Shown here: positions 28,511 through 37,513 of the stretch, in pieces
Layout of the letters: each line of letters opens with the position of its first letter
How positions within the stretch are numbered: position 1 is the stretch's first letter
Notes under the pieces: generated by a model
Told to the model about the DNA's origin: nothing
The model's input: only the letters and a program-made list of their open reading frames with translations
Databases searched by the model: none
Source of the DNA: Hyphomicrobiales bacterium
Lineage (GTDB): Bacteria; Pseudomonadota; Alphaproteobacteria; Rhizobiales; Rhizobiaceae
Assembly: GCA_900473045.1 (NCBI GenBank)
Contig: UCKS01000003.1
Span: forward strand, 60,584 to 124,583
Direction: 5' to 3'
DNA: 64,000 nt
Program-made: the position numbers and the translations under genes

Positions 28511-29035
28511 TTACATGCCGGCGCCACCGAGAACCGTGACGGCGCGGCGGTTCTGCGACCAGCAGGAAATGTCGTCGCAGACGGCGACCGGCTTTTCCTT
28601 GCCGTAGGAGATCGTGCGGATTTTCGAGGCCGAAATACCACGCGAGGAGAGATATTCCTTGGTCGATGCAGCGCGGCGTGCGCCCAGTGCCAGGTTGTAT
28701 TCGCGGGTGCCCCGTTCGTCGGCATGGCCTTCGACCGTGATGGCGTAGTTCGGATACTTGGCCAGCCACTGAGCCTGGCGATCGAGCGTTGCCTGGGCGT
28801 CAGCGCGGATCGAGGTGGAGTCCGTATCGAAGAAGATGCGGTCGCCGACATTGACCGTGAAGTCCTGGGTCGAACCCGGGGTCGCCGCATTGGCACCGAG
28901 GCCGAGATCACCGGCGCTGTTCATCGGCTTCTTGGCGCAGGCGGCAAGAGCCAGACTGGCAAAGAGAGCGATCATGATCGGGTTGCGGGCGATGGATTGC
29001 ATGCGGCCTGCGGCCTGGGCGTGAATGCGGCTCAT
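28511..29035 (-). CDS. pal: Peptidoglycan-associated lipoprotein Pal
   Basis: 174-aa outer-membrane lipoprotein. The lipobox is LALAAC (acylated Cys near residue 33). The OmpA-like peptidoglycan-binding domain includes FFDTDSTSIRADAQATLDRQAQWL and the conserved DAP-binding motif VEGHADERGTREYNLALGARRA. Pal anchors the outer membrane to peptidoglycan and, with TolB/TolA, drives invagination at division. AAGGAG lies 8 nt before the ATG. It follows tolB after 190 bp. Confidence 0.96.
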   Translation of the reverse strand: MSRIHAQAAGRMQSIARNPIMIALFASLALAACAKKPMNSAGDLGLGANAATPGSTQDFTVNVGDRIFFDTDSTSIRADAQATLDRQAQWLAKYPNYAITVEGHADERGTREYNLALGARRAASTKEYLSSRGISASKIRTISYGKEKPVAVCDDISCWSQNRRAVTVLGGAGM

Positions 29036-29225
29036 GGGCCGGTCTCCTTGGATGGTCTGAATTCAGGGTTGCCAGACTGTAACCGGAAGCGGTTAATCCC
29101 ATTTCAACAGATATGGTTAACAGTTTGTCAAAATCGCTTGTAGGCTTGCTAGATCAGTCCTTTGCGGCGAGAAAGCGGCAGTTTTGCCATATTTCCCGCC
29201 GCACCGTCACAATGCTATTCAATGG

Positions 29226-30530
29226 CTATTCGAGAAGCGGCGACCAGGCCGGGTCGGACGCGAAGCCCTTGGTCTGGACCAGCTGTTCGTTATAGCCGGT
29301 CAGATCGATCGAATAGAGCTGCGGGCCACCGGCACCGGCGTTCTGACGGAAGAACATCAGGACACGGCCATTCGGGGCCCAGGTCGGACCTTCGTTGTGG
29401 AAGCCTGTCGTCAGGATGCGTTCGCCCGAGCCGTCCGGCTTCATCACGCCAATCGAGAACTTGCCACCCGACTGCTTGGTGAAGGCGATCAGGTCTCCGC
29501 GCGGTGACCAGACCGGGGTCGAATAGGAACCATCGCCGAACGAGATGCGGTTCTGTCCGCCACCGCCCGAGCTCATGACGTAGAGTTGCTGGCGTCCGCC
29601 GCGGTCGCTTTCGAAGACGATCTGGCCGCCGTCAGGCGAATAGGACGGAGACGTATCGATTGCAGCAGTCGAGGTCAGGCGTGTCGTGGTGCGCGAACGC
29701 AGATCCATCGTGTAGATGTTGGCGTTGCCATCCTGCTGCAGGCTCATGATCACCCGCTGGCCATCCGGCGAGAAGCGCGGTGCAAAGGTCATGCCGGGGA
29801 AATTGCCGACCACTTCGCGCTGTCCGGTTTCGAGCTGCAGGAGATAGACGCGCGGCTCGTTGCCCTCGAACGACATGTAGGTGATTTCCTGCTTGTTCGG
29901 CGAGAAGCGCGGCGTCAGCACGATATCGTTGGAATTGGTGATACCGCGGGCGTTGGCGCCATCCTGGTCCATGATGGCCAGCTGCCGCTTGCGCGCCGTC
30001 TTCGGGCCGCTTTCGGCGACATAGACGATACGGGTATCGAAATAGCCCTTTTCACCGGTGATCTGCTCATAGATCGCGTCGGCGATGATATGGGCGACAC
30101 GGCGCCAGTTTTCCGGCTGGGTGAAGAACTGCTGACCCGCCATCTGCTGGCCGGCGAAACTATCCCACAGGCGGAACTCGGCCTTCAGACGGCCATCGCC
30201 TTCCTGGGTGACACGGCCGGTGACCAGCGCCTGCGCATTGATGACCTTCCAGTCTTCAAAACGCGGAGCAGCATCGGGGTTCGTGATCTTCTCGATGAAG
30301 GCCGTCTTGGCGATCGGCGCAAACAGGCCGGAACGCTTCAGATCGGCTGCAACGACGTCGGAAATTTTCTGGCCCAGTTCACCCTGCAGGAAGTCGGTGA
30401 CGGCGATAGGCAAAGGCTCGACATTGCCCTTGTTGATATTGATTTCCACGCGCGCATAGGCTGGCGCGATCACCAGAGTGACCATCGTCGCCAGCGCGAT
30501 CAGAAAACGGAAGGGATTGCGTTTCAACAT
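29226..30530 (-). CDS. tolB: Tol-Pal system translocation protein TolB
   Basis: 434-aa periplasmic TolB. A signal peptide (about residues 1-26) is followed by an N-terminal alpha/beta domain ([17 protein letters not shown]). A six-bladed propeller of repeated YSPDG/FSPDG/WAPNG-type motifs ([22 protein letters not shown] and similar) makes up the rest. TolB shuttles between TolA and Pal. It lies 37 nt after tolA. Confidence 0.96.
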   Translation of the reverse strand: MLKRNPFRFLIALATMVTLVIAPAYARVEININKGNVEPLPIAVTDFLQGELGQKISDVVAADLKRSGLFAPIAKTAFIEKITNPDAAPRFEDWKVINAQALVTGRVTQEGDGRLKAEFRLWDSFAGQQMAGQQFFTQPENWRRVAHIIADAIYEQITGEKGYFDTRIVYVAESGPKTARKRQLAIMDQDGANARGITNSNDIVLTPRFSPNKQEITYMSFEGNEPRVYLLQLETGQREVVGNFPGMTFAPRFSPDGQRVIMSLQQDGNANIYTMDLRSRTTTRLTSTAAIDTSPSYSPDGGQIVFESDRGGRQQLYVMSSGGGGQNRISFGDGSYSTPVWSPRGDLIAFTKQSGGKFSIGVMKPDGSGERILTTGFHNEGPTWAPNGRVLMFFRQNAGAGGPQLYSIDLTGYNEQLVQTKGFASDPAWSPLLE

Positions 30531-30567
30531 TGTAACGGAGCCTTTCAGCCATTCATTCTATGATGTT

Positions 30568-31635
30568 CTAAAGCATGGAGCTTGGATCGAAATTGACGAC
30601 CACTTCGCTCCAGGAATCGTATTTGTCGGCCGGCAGATTATCGAACGGTGCCGACTTCATGATGGCCCGCCGCACGCTGCCCTCGAAGGTCCGCCGCGCC
30701 GCATCTGTTCCGCCGGACGCGACCACTTCAGGCCGGCCAATGATCTCGCCATCCTTGCCGAGCTGCATCGTCACCGTAATCGTCAGTCCTTCGGCACCGG
30801 AAATCCCCGCAACCACGGACCAATTGTTCTGAATCCGGCCACGCAACGCATCCATTTCGCTGACGGAAAGCGTGTTTCCGGTGGTTTTCTTGGCTCCAAG
30901 CGAAGCCGTTTCAGTCGATCGCTTCGTGCCGCCGCCGGACGAATCCTGCTTGTTGAGAAGCGCCGCCACTTCGTCAGCATCGAAATCCGACTTCATGGCC
31001 GTCGAGGTCTTCTTCTTTTCCGGCTTGTTCTCTTCGTTCTTGCGATCCGGCGTTTTCGCCGTCTGCGCCGGTTGTTCTACCTTGGGCTTTGCCATCGGCG
31101 TCGGAACCTTGTCCGGCAGAGCTTCAGCATCGGGTTTTTCCGCAGGCTTTTCCTCGGCAGGCGTCTCGGCAGGCTTGGGATCGGGCTGAACCTCCTGCTT
31201 CGGTTCCGGCAGGGCGGCCACTTCCGTCGCAGGCTCGGATGCCGGCTTTTCCTCGGTCACCTCGGGCGTGTCCTGCTTCACCGGTTCAGGTGTCGGCAAC
31301 GGTTTTTCTTCAGATTTGATCGCGCCGGTCGATTCCTTCTCGATCGGCTTAGATTCCGGTTTTGGCGGTGTTTTCAGATCGACACTGTTGTCGCCGGTAT
31401 TTTCACCATTGTTGATTTCAGCCGGCTTTTTTGTCGGGACAGGCGAAGGCTTCTCAGATTTCGGGGCCTTTTCGTCTCCCTGCTGCAACTGGGTCAGCTC
31501 TTCGACAGACACCATATCGACCGGAATGGACTCCATGCTGGAGACCTCGAACGATTTGGGACTGCCAAGCGACACCAGCGCCCAGGTCAGAACCAGGCCA
31601 TGTAGCACAGCGGATGTGATGAGACTGCTCTTCAT
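30568..31635 (-). CDS. tolA: Tol-Pal system protein TolA
   Basis: 355-aa energy-transducing protein. One N-terminal transmembrane helix (SLITSAVLHGLVLTWALVSLG) is followed by a long Pro/Glu/Lys-rich extended region (residues about 45-230) spanning the periplasm. A TonB/TolA-like C-terminal domain (MDALRGRIQNNWSVVAGISGAEGLTITVTM) ends the protein. The start is the ATG at 31635, 10 nt after the tolR stop; the longer frame overlaps tolR. It couples TolQR proton flow to TolB-Pal. Confidence 0.94.
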   Translation of the reverse strand: MKSSLITSAVLHGLVLTWALVSLGSPKSFEVSSMESIPVDMVSVEELTQLQQGDEKAPKSEKPSPVPTKKPAEINNGENTGDNSVDLKTPPKPESKPIEKESTGAIKSEEKPLPTPEPVKQDTPEVTEEKPASEPATEVAALPEPKQEVQPDPKPAETPAEEKPAEKPDAEALPDKVPTPMAKPKVEQPAQTAKTPDRKNEENKPEKKKTSTAMKSDFDADEVAALLNKQDSSGGGTKRSTETASLGAKKTTGNTLSVSEMDALRGRIQNNWSVVAGISGAEGLTITVTMQLGKDGEIIGRPEVVASGGTDAARRTFEGSVRRAIMKSAPFDNLPADKYDSWSEVVVNFDPSSML

Positions 31636-31645
31636 CGTACGCGCT

Positions 31646-32107
31646 CTACTGGCCCTTCTGCGGCTGGGTGACGAGACCGATATTCTTGAAGCCGGCTTCC
31701 TGAATGCGCGCCATGACATCGGCGATCACGCCGTAAGGCGCCGTCGCATCACCACGCACGAAGATACGCTCGCTGTAGCCCGTCGTGGCAATAGCCTCGA
31801 GCTTGGCGGCGACCTCTTCGACCGGAATCGGTGTTTCCTGCAGGAAGACCTGACCGTCGGTCTTGACGGAAATGGTAATCGGCTGGGTTTCGGCATTCAG
31901 CGCCTTGGCCTGCGTTTCCGGCAGGTCGATCGGCACGCCGACGGTCATCATCGGTGCTGCAACCATGAAGATGATCAGAAGAACCAGCATGACGTCGACA
32001 AACGGCGTCACGTTGATTTCGCTCATGACGCCCTTGCCGCCGCGGCCGCTACGGCCACCACGGCGACGGCCGCCACCCTTCGATCCACCTGCTGCTGACA
32101 TACCCAT
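31646..32107 (-). CDS. tolR: Tol-Pal system proton-channel protein TolR
   Basis: 153-aa ExbD/TolR protein. A Gly/Arg-rich cytoplasmic N-terminus is followed by one transmembrane helix (VDVMLVLLIIFMVAAPMM) with the essential Asp in NVTPFVDVMLVLL, then a periplasmic domain. The ATG at 32107 has GGAG 7 nt ahead. It lies 32 nt downstream of tolQ. Confidence 0.95.
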   Translation of the reverse strand: MGMSAAGGSKGGGRRRGGRSGRGGKGVMSEINVTPFVDVMLVLLIIFMVAAPMMTVGVPIDLPETQAKALNAETQPITISVKTDGQVFLQETPIPVEEVAAKLEAIATTGYSERIFVRGDATAPYGVIADVMARIQEAGFKNIGLVTQPQKGQ

Positions 32108-32139
32108 GGTCAATCTCCGTCTTCGTGCCGCTCAGGCTT

Positions 32140-32859
32140 TTACTGCGCGGCCTGGCGAGGCTGCAGCTTCTCATCGATCTGGCGCGAAAGAATGGCCGAA
32201 AATTCGTCGGCGAAACCTTCCATGCGCGCAGTCAGCTTGCCGGCATCGGCGGAGAACTTGTTATAGGCGATAACCGCCGGGATAGCGGCGAGAAGGCCGA
32301 TCGCGGTTGCCAGAAGCGCCTCGGCAATACCGGGGGCAACGACTGCAAGGTTTGTCGACTTCGAACCGGCGATGGCCTGGAACGAGGTCATGATACCGAC
32401 AACGGTACCGAACAGACCGACGAACGGACCGGCCGAACCGATTGTCGCCAGCGACCCGAGCCGCGATTCCAGCGCTTCGGCTTCACGCGCCAGGGTGACA
32501 TCCATGGCCCGGTCAATACGCATCTGCAGGCCGATCGGTGAGCGCGCACCGCGTTCAAACGATTTTTTCCATTCGCGCATCGCCGAGACGAAGATCGCGC
32601 CCATGCCGGCGGTCGTCCGGTCGGACAACGTCCGGTAGAGTTCTTCCAGCGACTGGCCGGACCAGAATACCTGTTCAAAGGCGTCCAGCTGGCGGCGCAC
32701 CTTGCCGAACTTCAGCGACTTGTCGACGACGATCGCCCAGGTCCAGATCGAAGCACCGATCAGTCCCAGCATGACCAGCTTCACCACGAAGCCCGCTTGC
32801 ATGAATAGCGACCACAGCGTTACGTCTGTCGTCGCCGCAGCCAATCCAACCTGTTCCAT
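32140..32859 (-). CDS. tolQ: Tol-Pal system proton-channel protein TolQ
   Basis: 239-aa ExbB/MotA-family protein with three transmembrane helices (about residues 20-40, 135-155 and 170-195) and the channel motif ATIGSAGPFVGLFGTVVGIM. With TolR it forms the proton-driven stator. The start is the ATG at 32859. First gene of tolQRAB-pal; ybgC, usually just upstream, lies 4 kb away beyond ku-ligD. Confidence 0.95.
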   Translation of the reverse strand: MEQVGLAAATTDVTLWSLFMQAGFVVKLVMLGLIGASIWTWAIVVDKSLKFGKVRRQLDAFEQVFWSGQSLEELYRTLSDRTTAGMGAIFVSAMREWKKSFERGARSPIGLQMRIDRAMDVTLAREAEALESRLGSLATIGSAGPFVGLFGTVVGIMTSFQAIAGSKSTNLAVVAPGIAEALLATAIGLLAAIPAVIAYNKFSADAGKLTARMEGFADEFSAILSRQIDEKLQPRQAAQ

Positions 32860-33167
32860 CGTTCTCAAATCCCCGAATCCAAACGCCCGGCAAGAGCAGT
32901 CTCATGCTCACAGCCAGGGTGCTTAAACGTCATTGTTGCAAGATTGACCCGGCAGCTGCCGATAATCGGCGTCATGCCGATCTTTAAGCTTCCTGTGTGC
33001 CTTCTTGCGTTCAATCTTGGTGAAAGGATGACGTGCACTGCACAAAACCCTAATATGTGCATTAAGACATCATTATGGTTAAGAGAGTCTTACTATACTG
33101 CACTGCAATGACGTCTTCGCCAAGACTTGGGCGCGGAACAATCCCCGCCATGTCGCGTTAGCAGGCC
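32860..33167. promoter_or_regulatory. Divergent tolQ / small ORF-ku-ligD promoter region
   Basis: 308 bp without an ORF. The 8-mer GCACTGCA occurs twice (33035-33042 and 33100-33107), the first inside the palindrome GTGCA-C-TGCAC (33033-33043). TATACT at 33094-33099 is a good -10 for the rightward operon but lacks a clear -35. Two degenerate CtrA-like boxes (TTAA-N7-TTAT at 33062-33076, TTAA-N7-TTAC at 33079-33093) and one GANTC (33085-33089) overlap there. Confidence 0.45.
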
Positions 33168-33440
33168 ATGAACAGCATCGCACCGAAGAAATCGTCCAAA
33201 CGCCCCGCCCGGCCGCATTTCGATCATCGCGACCGCCTCATCCTTGCGCTTTACGCGCAGCTGAGGGCCGAGCGCGAGACGCGCGAAGCGCTGGAATGGG
33301 CCATCGAGAACGGCGCCCTCTCGCCTGATGTGTTGCAGGCCATGGTCTCCGATCCGGTGCCGGTGATCACCAGCGAGGACGTGGCGGCATTGGAGCGCCT
33401 GCTGGCTCGCGACACGAACACAACGAATATTCCGCACTAA
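33168..33440 (+). CDS. Small uncharacterised protein upstream of ku
   Basis: 90-aa protein with a basic N-terminus (PKKSSKRPARPHFDH), a helical middle rich in Arg, Glu and Ala (RDRLILALYAQLRAERETREALEWAIENG) and an acidic C-terminal half. Codon use is like the neighbouring genes, which supports it being real. It ends 26 nt before ku on the same strand, so it probably belongs to the ku-ligD transcript. The ribosome site (GCAGG) is weak and close to the ATG. I do not recognise the family. Confidence 0.55.
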   Translation: MNSIAPKKSSKRPARPHFDHRDRLILALYAQLRAERETREALEWAIENGALSPDVLQAMVSDPVPVITSEDVAALERLLARDTNTTNIPH

Positions 33441-33466
33441 CACCGGCCCACGGAGAAGGTGGAAAC

Positions 33467-34306
33467 ATGGTATCGCGTGCATTGTGGAAGGGGCAACTGC
33501 GCCTTTCCCTGGTTTCTATTCCTGTCGAAGTGTTCAGCGCCACCAAGACCGGCGCGCGGTTCGCGTTCCGCCAGATCCACGAACCCTCCGGCAAGCCCGT
33601 CCATTACGACAAGGTCGTCGATGGTATCGGGCCGGTGGATACCGACGAGATCGTCAAGGGGTATGAATACGAGAGCGGCAAGTATGTCCTGCTCGAGCCG
33701 GAAGAAATCGACGCCGTCAAGCTTGAGACCAAGAAGACGCTGGAACTCGTACAGTTTGTCGACGCTTCCGAAATCTCGCCGATCTACTATGACAAGCCCT
33801 ACTATGTGGTTCCCTCCGACGATCTGGCCGAAGATGCCTACCGGGTGGTGCGCGATGCGCTGCGCAAATCCGGGAAGGTGGGGCTTGGCCAGCTGACGTT
33901 GCGGGGCCGAGAATATATCGCCGCCATCAAACCCTGCGGCGACGGTCTTCTTCTGGAGACGCTGCATTACGCCGACGAGCTGCGCAAGGCCGATCCGATG
34001 TTCCATGGACTTTCCGGCAAAACCTCCGACGAAGACCTCTTGGACGTGGCAACGGCGCTGATCGACAAGAAGACCGCCCCGTTCGATGCCACCACCTTCA
34101 AGGACAATTATTCGACGGCGCTGAAGGAGCTGGTGCAGAGAAAGCTCAAGGGCAAGAAGGCCAAGATCGAGGTCGAAGACGAGGACGATACCAGCAAGCA
34201 CGGCGACAATGTCGTCGACCTGATGTCGGCACTGAAAAAAAGCCTTGAAGGTGGCGGCGAAAAAGCTGCGCCCAAGAAAGCTGCCCCAAAGAAAAAGTCT
34301 GCGTGA
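33467..34306 (+). CDS. ku: Non-homologous end-joining protein Ku
   Basis: 279-aa bacterial Ku. The N-terminal Ku core (RALWKGQLRLSLVSIPVEVFSAT, QIHEPSGKPVHYDKV) binds DNA ends as a homodimeric ring. The C-terminal 60 residues are Lys-rich (ending KKAAPKKAAPKKKSA) and probably contact DNA and LigD. GGAGAAGGTGG lies ahead of the ATG. LigD follows after 9 nt, so the two are co-expressed. This is the two-protein NHEJ system, important in non-growing cells. Confidence 0.96.
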   Translation: MVSRALWKGQLRLSLVSIPVEVFSATKTGARFAFRQIHEPSGKPVHYDKVVDGIGPVDTDEIVKGYEYESGKYVLLEPEEIDAVKLETKKTLELVQFVDASEISPIYYDKPYYVVPSDDLAEDAYRVVRDALRKSGKVGLGQLTLRGREYIAAIKPCGDGLLLETLHYADELRKADPMFHGLSGKTSDEDLLDVATALIDKKTAPFDATTFKDNYSTALKELVQRKLKGKKAKIEVEDEDDTSKHGDNVVDLMSALKKSLEGGGEKAAPKKAAPKKKSA

Positions 34307-34315
34307 GGCACCGCC

Positions 34316-36943
34316 ATGGCCGAGCATCAAGACTCCCTCTCCGAATACAACCGCAAGCGCGATTTCTCAAAGACTGCGGAGCCGAAGGGTGCGCCGGAAC
34401 CATCCAAGGCTGGCAAGCTTTTCCTGGTGCAGAAACACGATGCGACCCGGTTGCACTATGATTTCCGGCTGGAATGGAAGGGTGTTCTCAAAAGCTGGGC
34501 CGTGACGCGAGGCCCAAGCATCAATCCGGACGACAAGCGGCTTGCGGTGCGCACCGAAGATCACCCGATGGCCTATGGCGATTTCGAAGGCACGATCCCG
34601 AAAAAGCAATATGGCGGCGGCACGGTGATGCTCTGGGACACCGGCTGGTGGGAACCGGACAACGATCCGGACGAAGGTCTCAAAGAAGGCAAGCTGAAAT
34701 TCCACATTCATGGCCAGCGTATGCATGGCGGCTGGACGCTGGTGCGGATGAAACCGCGCGACGGCGAAAAGCGCGAGAACTGGCTGCTGATCAAGGAACA
34801 TGATGACAAGACAGGCGAGGACGGCGAAAGCCTTTTGACGGATAATCTGACCAGCGTCAAAACCGGCCGCTCAATGGAGGAGATCGCGTCTGGTCAGGGC
34901 GAAAAGAAAGCCCATGTCTGGCAATCGGCGAAAAGTGCCGCCGCCAACGTCAAGGCAGGCGCCGTTGCCGAGGAAGGTTCCAACCCACGAAGCGCGCGGA
35001 AACGGACGGGCAAAGCCTCCGCCTTCGTCAAGCCGCAACTTGCCACCCTCACCGCCGACGCACCGGCCGGTGACGGCTGGCTGAACGAAGCCAAGTTCGA
35101 CGGCTACCGCCTGATGATTTCCATCGGCAAGGACGGCGTCACCTGTTTCACCCGGACAGGGCTGAACTGGACGGAAAAATTTCCAGATATCGCCCATGGA
35201 TTTTCCGATCTGGATTGCGACACCGCATTGATCGACGGCGAGGCGGTCGCTGCTTCAGACGAAGGCTCGAAATTCTCCGCGCTGCAGAAGGCAATCAAGA
35301 CCGGCGGCGAAACGCGCTTCTATGCTTTCGATCTGCTGCAACTCGACGGCAAGGATTTGCGAAAACAACCGTTGATCGAGCGCAAGCAGGCACTCAAAGC
35401 TCTTCTGGACACGCTGGGGACAAGCCGCGCGATCCAGTACAGCGAGCATGTCCGTGGCAATGGCGAGAAGGTTTTTCAAGCCATGTGCAAGGCCGGTCAG
35501 GAAGGCATCATCGCCAAGAAGGCCGATGCCCCCTATCGCGAAGGCCGGGTCGGCAGCTGGTTGAAGATCAAATGCACGAAGCGGCAGGAATTCGTCATCG
35601 GCGGCTATTCGCCCTCCGACAAACGCGGCCGCGCTTTCGCGTCGCTTCTGGTCGGCGCCCATGAAGACGGCAAGTTCGTCTATCAGGGCCGCGTCGGCAC
35701 CGGATTCGACGAAGACACCATGGCGGAACTCGCCAACCGCTTTTCGAAGCTCAAACGCAAGACCTCGCCATTCGACGCCGTTCCGAACGAGATTGCCCGC
35801 GATGCCATCTGGCTGACACCGGAGCTTGTCGCGGAAGTGGATTTCGCCGAGTTTACCGACGATGGTCATATCCGCCATGGGGCCTTTCAGGGCCTGCGCG
35901 AGGACAAGGAGGCTTCTGCTGTGACGCCAGAGACGAAGAAGCCACCCGCGCCCGAAAAAGCGGCGGCCAAAGAACCGGTCGCCGCCACAAAAAAATCCGA
36001 ACCGGCAGCGGCCGAGAAGCGCCAGGCGCGCAGGCAAAAGGATGCCGACGGCGACGTGCTCGGCATCCGCATCACCCATGCCGACCGGCTGCTGTTTTCC
36101 AATCCGGATATCACCAAGATCGACCTTGCCCGCTATTACGGCGTCATCGCCGATCGCATGCTGCCCTTTGCCGCCAACCATCCCGCTTCGCTCATGCGCT
36201 GTCCCCAGGGGCCGGATCATCAGTGCTTCTACCAGAAGCATGCGGGCGACGGCTTTCCCGATGAAATCCATCAGGTGCCGATTGAGGAATCCGATGGTGA
36301 CATGGCAAACTACCTCTACGTCAACGATGCGAAAGGGCTGGTTGCCGCCGTGCAGATGGGCACGATCGAGCTGCATATCTGGGGCTCGACCATCGACAAG
36401 CTCGACGCCGCCGACCGGCTCGTCTTCGACCTCGACCCGGATCCGAGCGTAACATTTGAAACTGTGAAACAGGCCGCCGTTTCGCTTCGCGACGCGTTGG
36501 AAGAGCTTGGCTTGAAATCGGTGGCCATGGTCTCCGGCGGCAAGGGCATCCATGTCATCGTGCCGCTGTCGCGCCGCGCGCCATGGGAAGACGCCAAGGC
36601 CTTCGCCAAGGGGCTATCTGCCAAAATCGCCGACAATGATCCGGACAATTACATTGCCACCATGTCCAAGGCCAAACGCAAGGGCCGCATTTTCATCGAC
36701 TGGCTGCGTAACGAGCGCGGCTCCACCGCAGTTGCCCCCTATTCGGTGCGCGCCCGTGTCAATGGCCCTGTCGCCACGCCCGTCAGCTGGGACGAACTGG
36801 GCGATCTTGAAACCGCCAACGGGTTTCATATTCCCGATATTCTCAGGCGGCTGGAAAGCGGCACCGATCCATGGGCCGAGGCGAAAGACTGGAAACAGAG
36901 CTTGACCAAGGCGATGTTGAAGGCCATCGAGGCAGACGGCTGA
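34316..36943 (+). CDS. ligD: Multifunctional ATP-dependent DNA ligase LigD
   Basis: 875-aa LigD with the domain order phosphoesterase-ligase-polymerase. The PE domain (about residues 20-165) has HYDFRLE from H47. The ligase domain (about 225-535) carries the adenylated K260 in EAKFDGYR. After a Lys/Ala/Pro-rich linker, the archaeo-eukaryotic primase-type polymerase domain (about 570-870) has the metal pair D705/D707 in FDLDPDP. All three activities look intact. It is transcribed with ku. It ends 1 nt from the convergent ybgC gene, with no visible terminator between them. Confidence 0.96.
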   Translation: MAEHQDSLSEYNRKRDFSKTAEPKGAPEPSKAGKLFLVQKHDATRLHYDFRLEWKGVLKSWAVTRGPSINPDDKRLAVRTEDHPMAYGDFEGTIPKKQYGGGTVMLWDTGWWEPDNDPDEGLKEGKLKFHIHGQRMHGGWTLVRMKPRDGEKRENWLLIKEHDDKTGEDGESLLTDNLTSVKTGRSMEEIASGQGEKKAHVWQSAKSAAANVKAGAVAEEGSNPRSARKRTGKASAFVKPQLATLTADAPAGDGWLNEAKFDGYRLMISIGKDGVTCFTRTGLNWTEKFPDIAHGFSDLDCDTALIDGEAVAASDEGSKFSALQKAIKTGGETRFYAFDLLQLDGKDLRKQPLIERKQALKALLDTLGTSRAIQYSEHVRGNGEKVFQAMCKAGQEGIIAKKADAPYREGRVGSWLKIKCTKRQEFVIGGYSPSDKRGRAFASLLVGAHEDGKFVYQGRVGTGFDEDTMAELANRFSKLKRKTSPFDAVPNEIARDAIWLTPELVAEVDFAEFTDDGHIRHGAFQGLREDKEASAVTPETKKPPAPEKAAAKEPVAATKKSEPAAAEKRQARRQKDADGDVLGIRITHADRLLFSNPDITKIDLARYYGVIADRMLPFAANHPASLMRCPQGPDHQCFYQKHAGDGFPDEIHQVPIEESDGDMANYLYVNDAKGLVAAVQMGTIELHIWGSTIDKLDAADRLVFDLDPDPSVTFETVKQAAVSLRDALEELGLKSVAMVSGGKGIHVIVPLSRRAPWEDAKAFAKGLSAKIADNDPDNYIATMSKAKRKGRIFIDWLRNERGSTAVAPYSVRARVNGPVATPVSWDELGDLETANGFHIPDILRRLESGTDPWAEAKDWKQSLTKAMLKAIEADG

Positions 36944-36944
36944 A

Positions 36945-37388
36945 TTAGCCCTGCCCGAGGAACCTTTTGCCCAAAGCCTCCGGCAACCGGCGCGGCCTCC
37001 CCTGCCCATTGATAACGGCAATGATGACCTTGGCGGCGATCAGCAGCGTGCCCTCGCGCCGGATTTCCTGTTGCAAGACCATCTTGGCACCGCCGGCCTT
37101 TTCCGTCGCGGTGGTGATCGTCAGGATATCGTCCATGCGGGCCGGCTGCTTGAAATCGATTTCCATGCGGTGAACGACGAAAACGAGCCCCTCCGTATCC
37201 CCCTCGATCGCCAGCGTCGCCTGCTCGACCCCCAGCAGCCTCAGATAATCGGTGCGCGCCCGCTCCATGAAATGCAGGTATCGGGCGTGATAGACGACGC
37301 CGGAAAAATCCGTGTCCTCGTAATAGACACGCTGCACCAGCCGGTGTCCGGCATCCGTCAGCTCGCCGGAAAGCGCAATCAAAGTCAT
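36945..37388 (-). CDS. ybgC: Tol-Pal associated acyl-CoA thioesterase YbgC
   Basis: 147-aa hot-dog-fold thioesterase of the 4-hydroxybenzoyl-CoA type. The signature VYYEDTDFSGVVYHARYLHFMERAR contains the catalytic Asp. The start at 37388 (MTLIALSGEL) is chosen on family length; an in-frame ATG lies at 37478. In many proteobacteria ybgC heads the tolQRAB operon. Here it has the same orientation but is parted from tolQ by the opposite-strand ku-ligD genes, so it needs its own promoter. Confidence 0.9.
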   Translation of the reverse strand: MTLIALSGELTDAGHRLVQRVYYEDTDFSGVVYHARYLHFMERARTDYLRLLGVEQATLAIEGDTEGLVFVVHRMEIDFKQPARMDDILTITTATEKAGGAKMVLQQEIRREGTLLIAAKVIIAVINGQGRPRRLPEALGKRFLGQG

Positions 37389-37513
37389 ACTCAGCCTCGC
37401 AAAATTATTCTTTTTCCTGTGCAGGAACCAAACGTGTTTTGCAAGCATTGCAGGTTTGTCACAATGTTCTCCTATCACCGGCGCATGACTTCCATCCCAC
37501 AGGAGATTGGCGC

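Noticed and set aside
33168-36943. ku-ligD as a recently acquired island
   Set aside because: Codon use and GC look like the flanks, there are no mobile genes or repeats at the ends, and I recall similar placement in Sinorhizobium.
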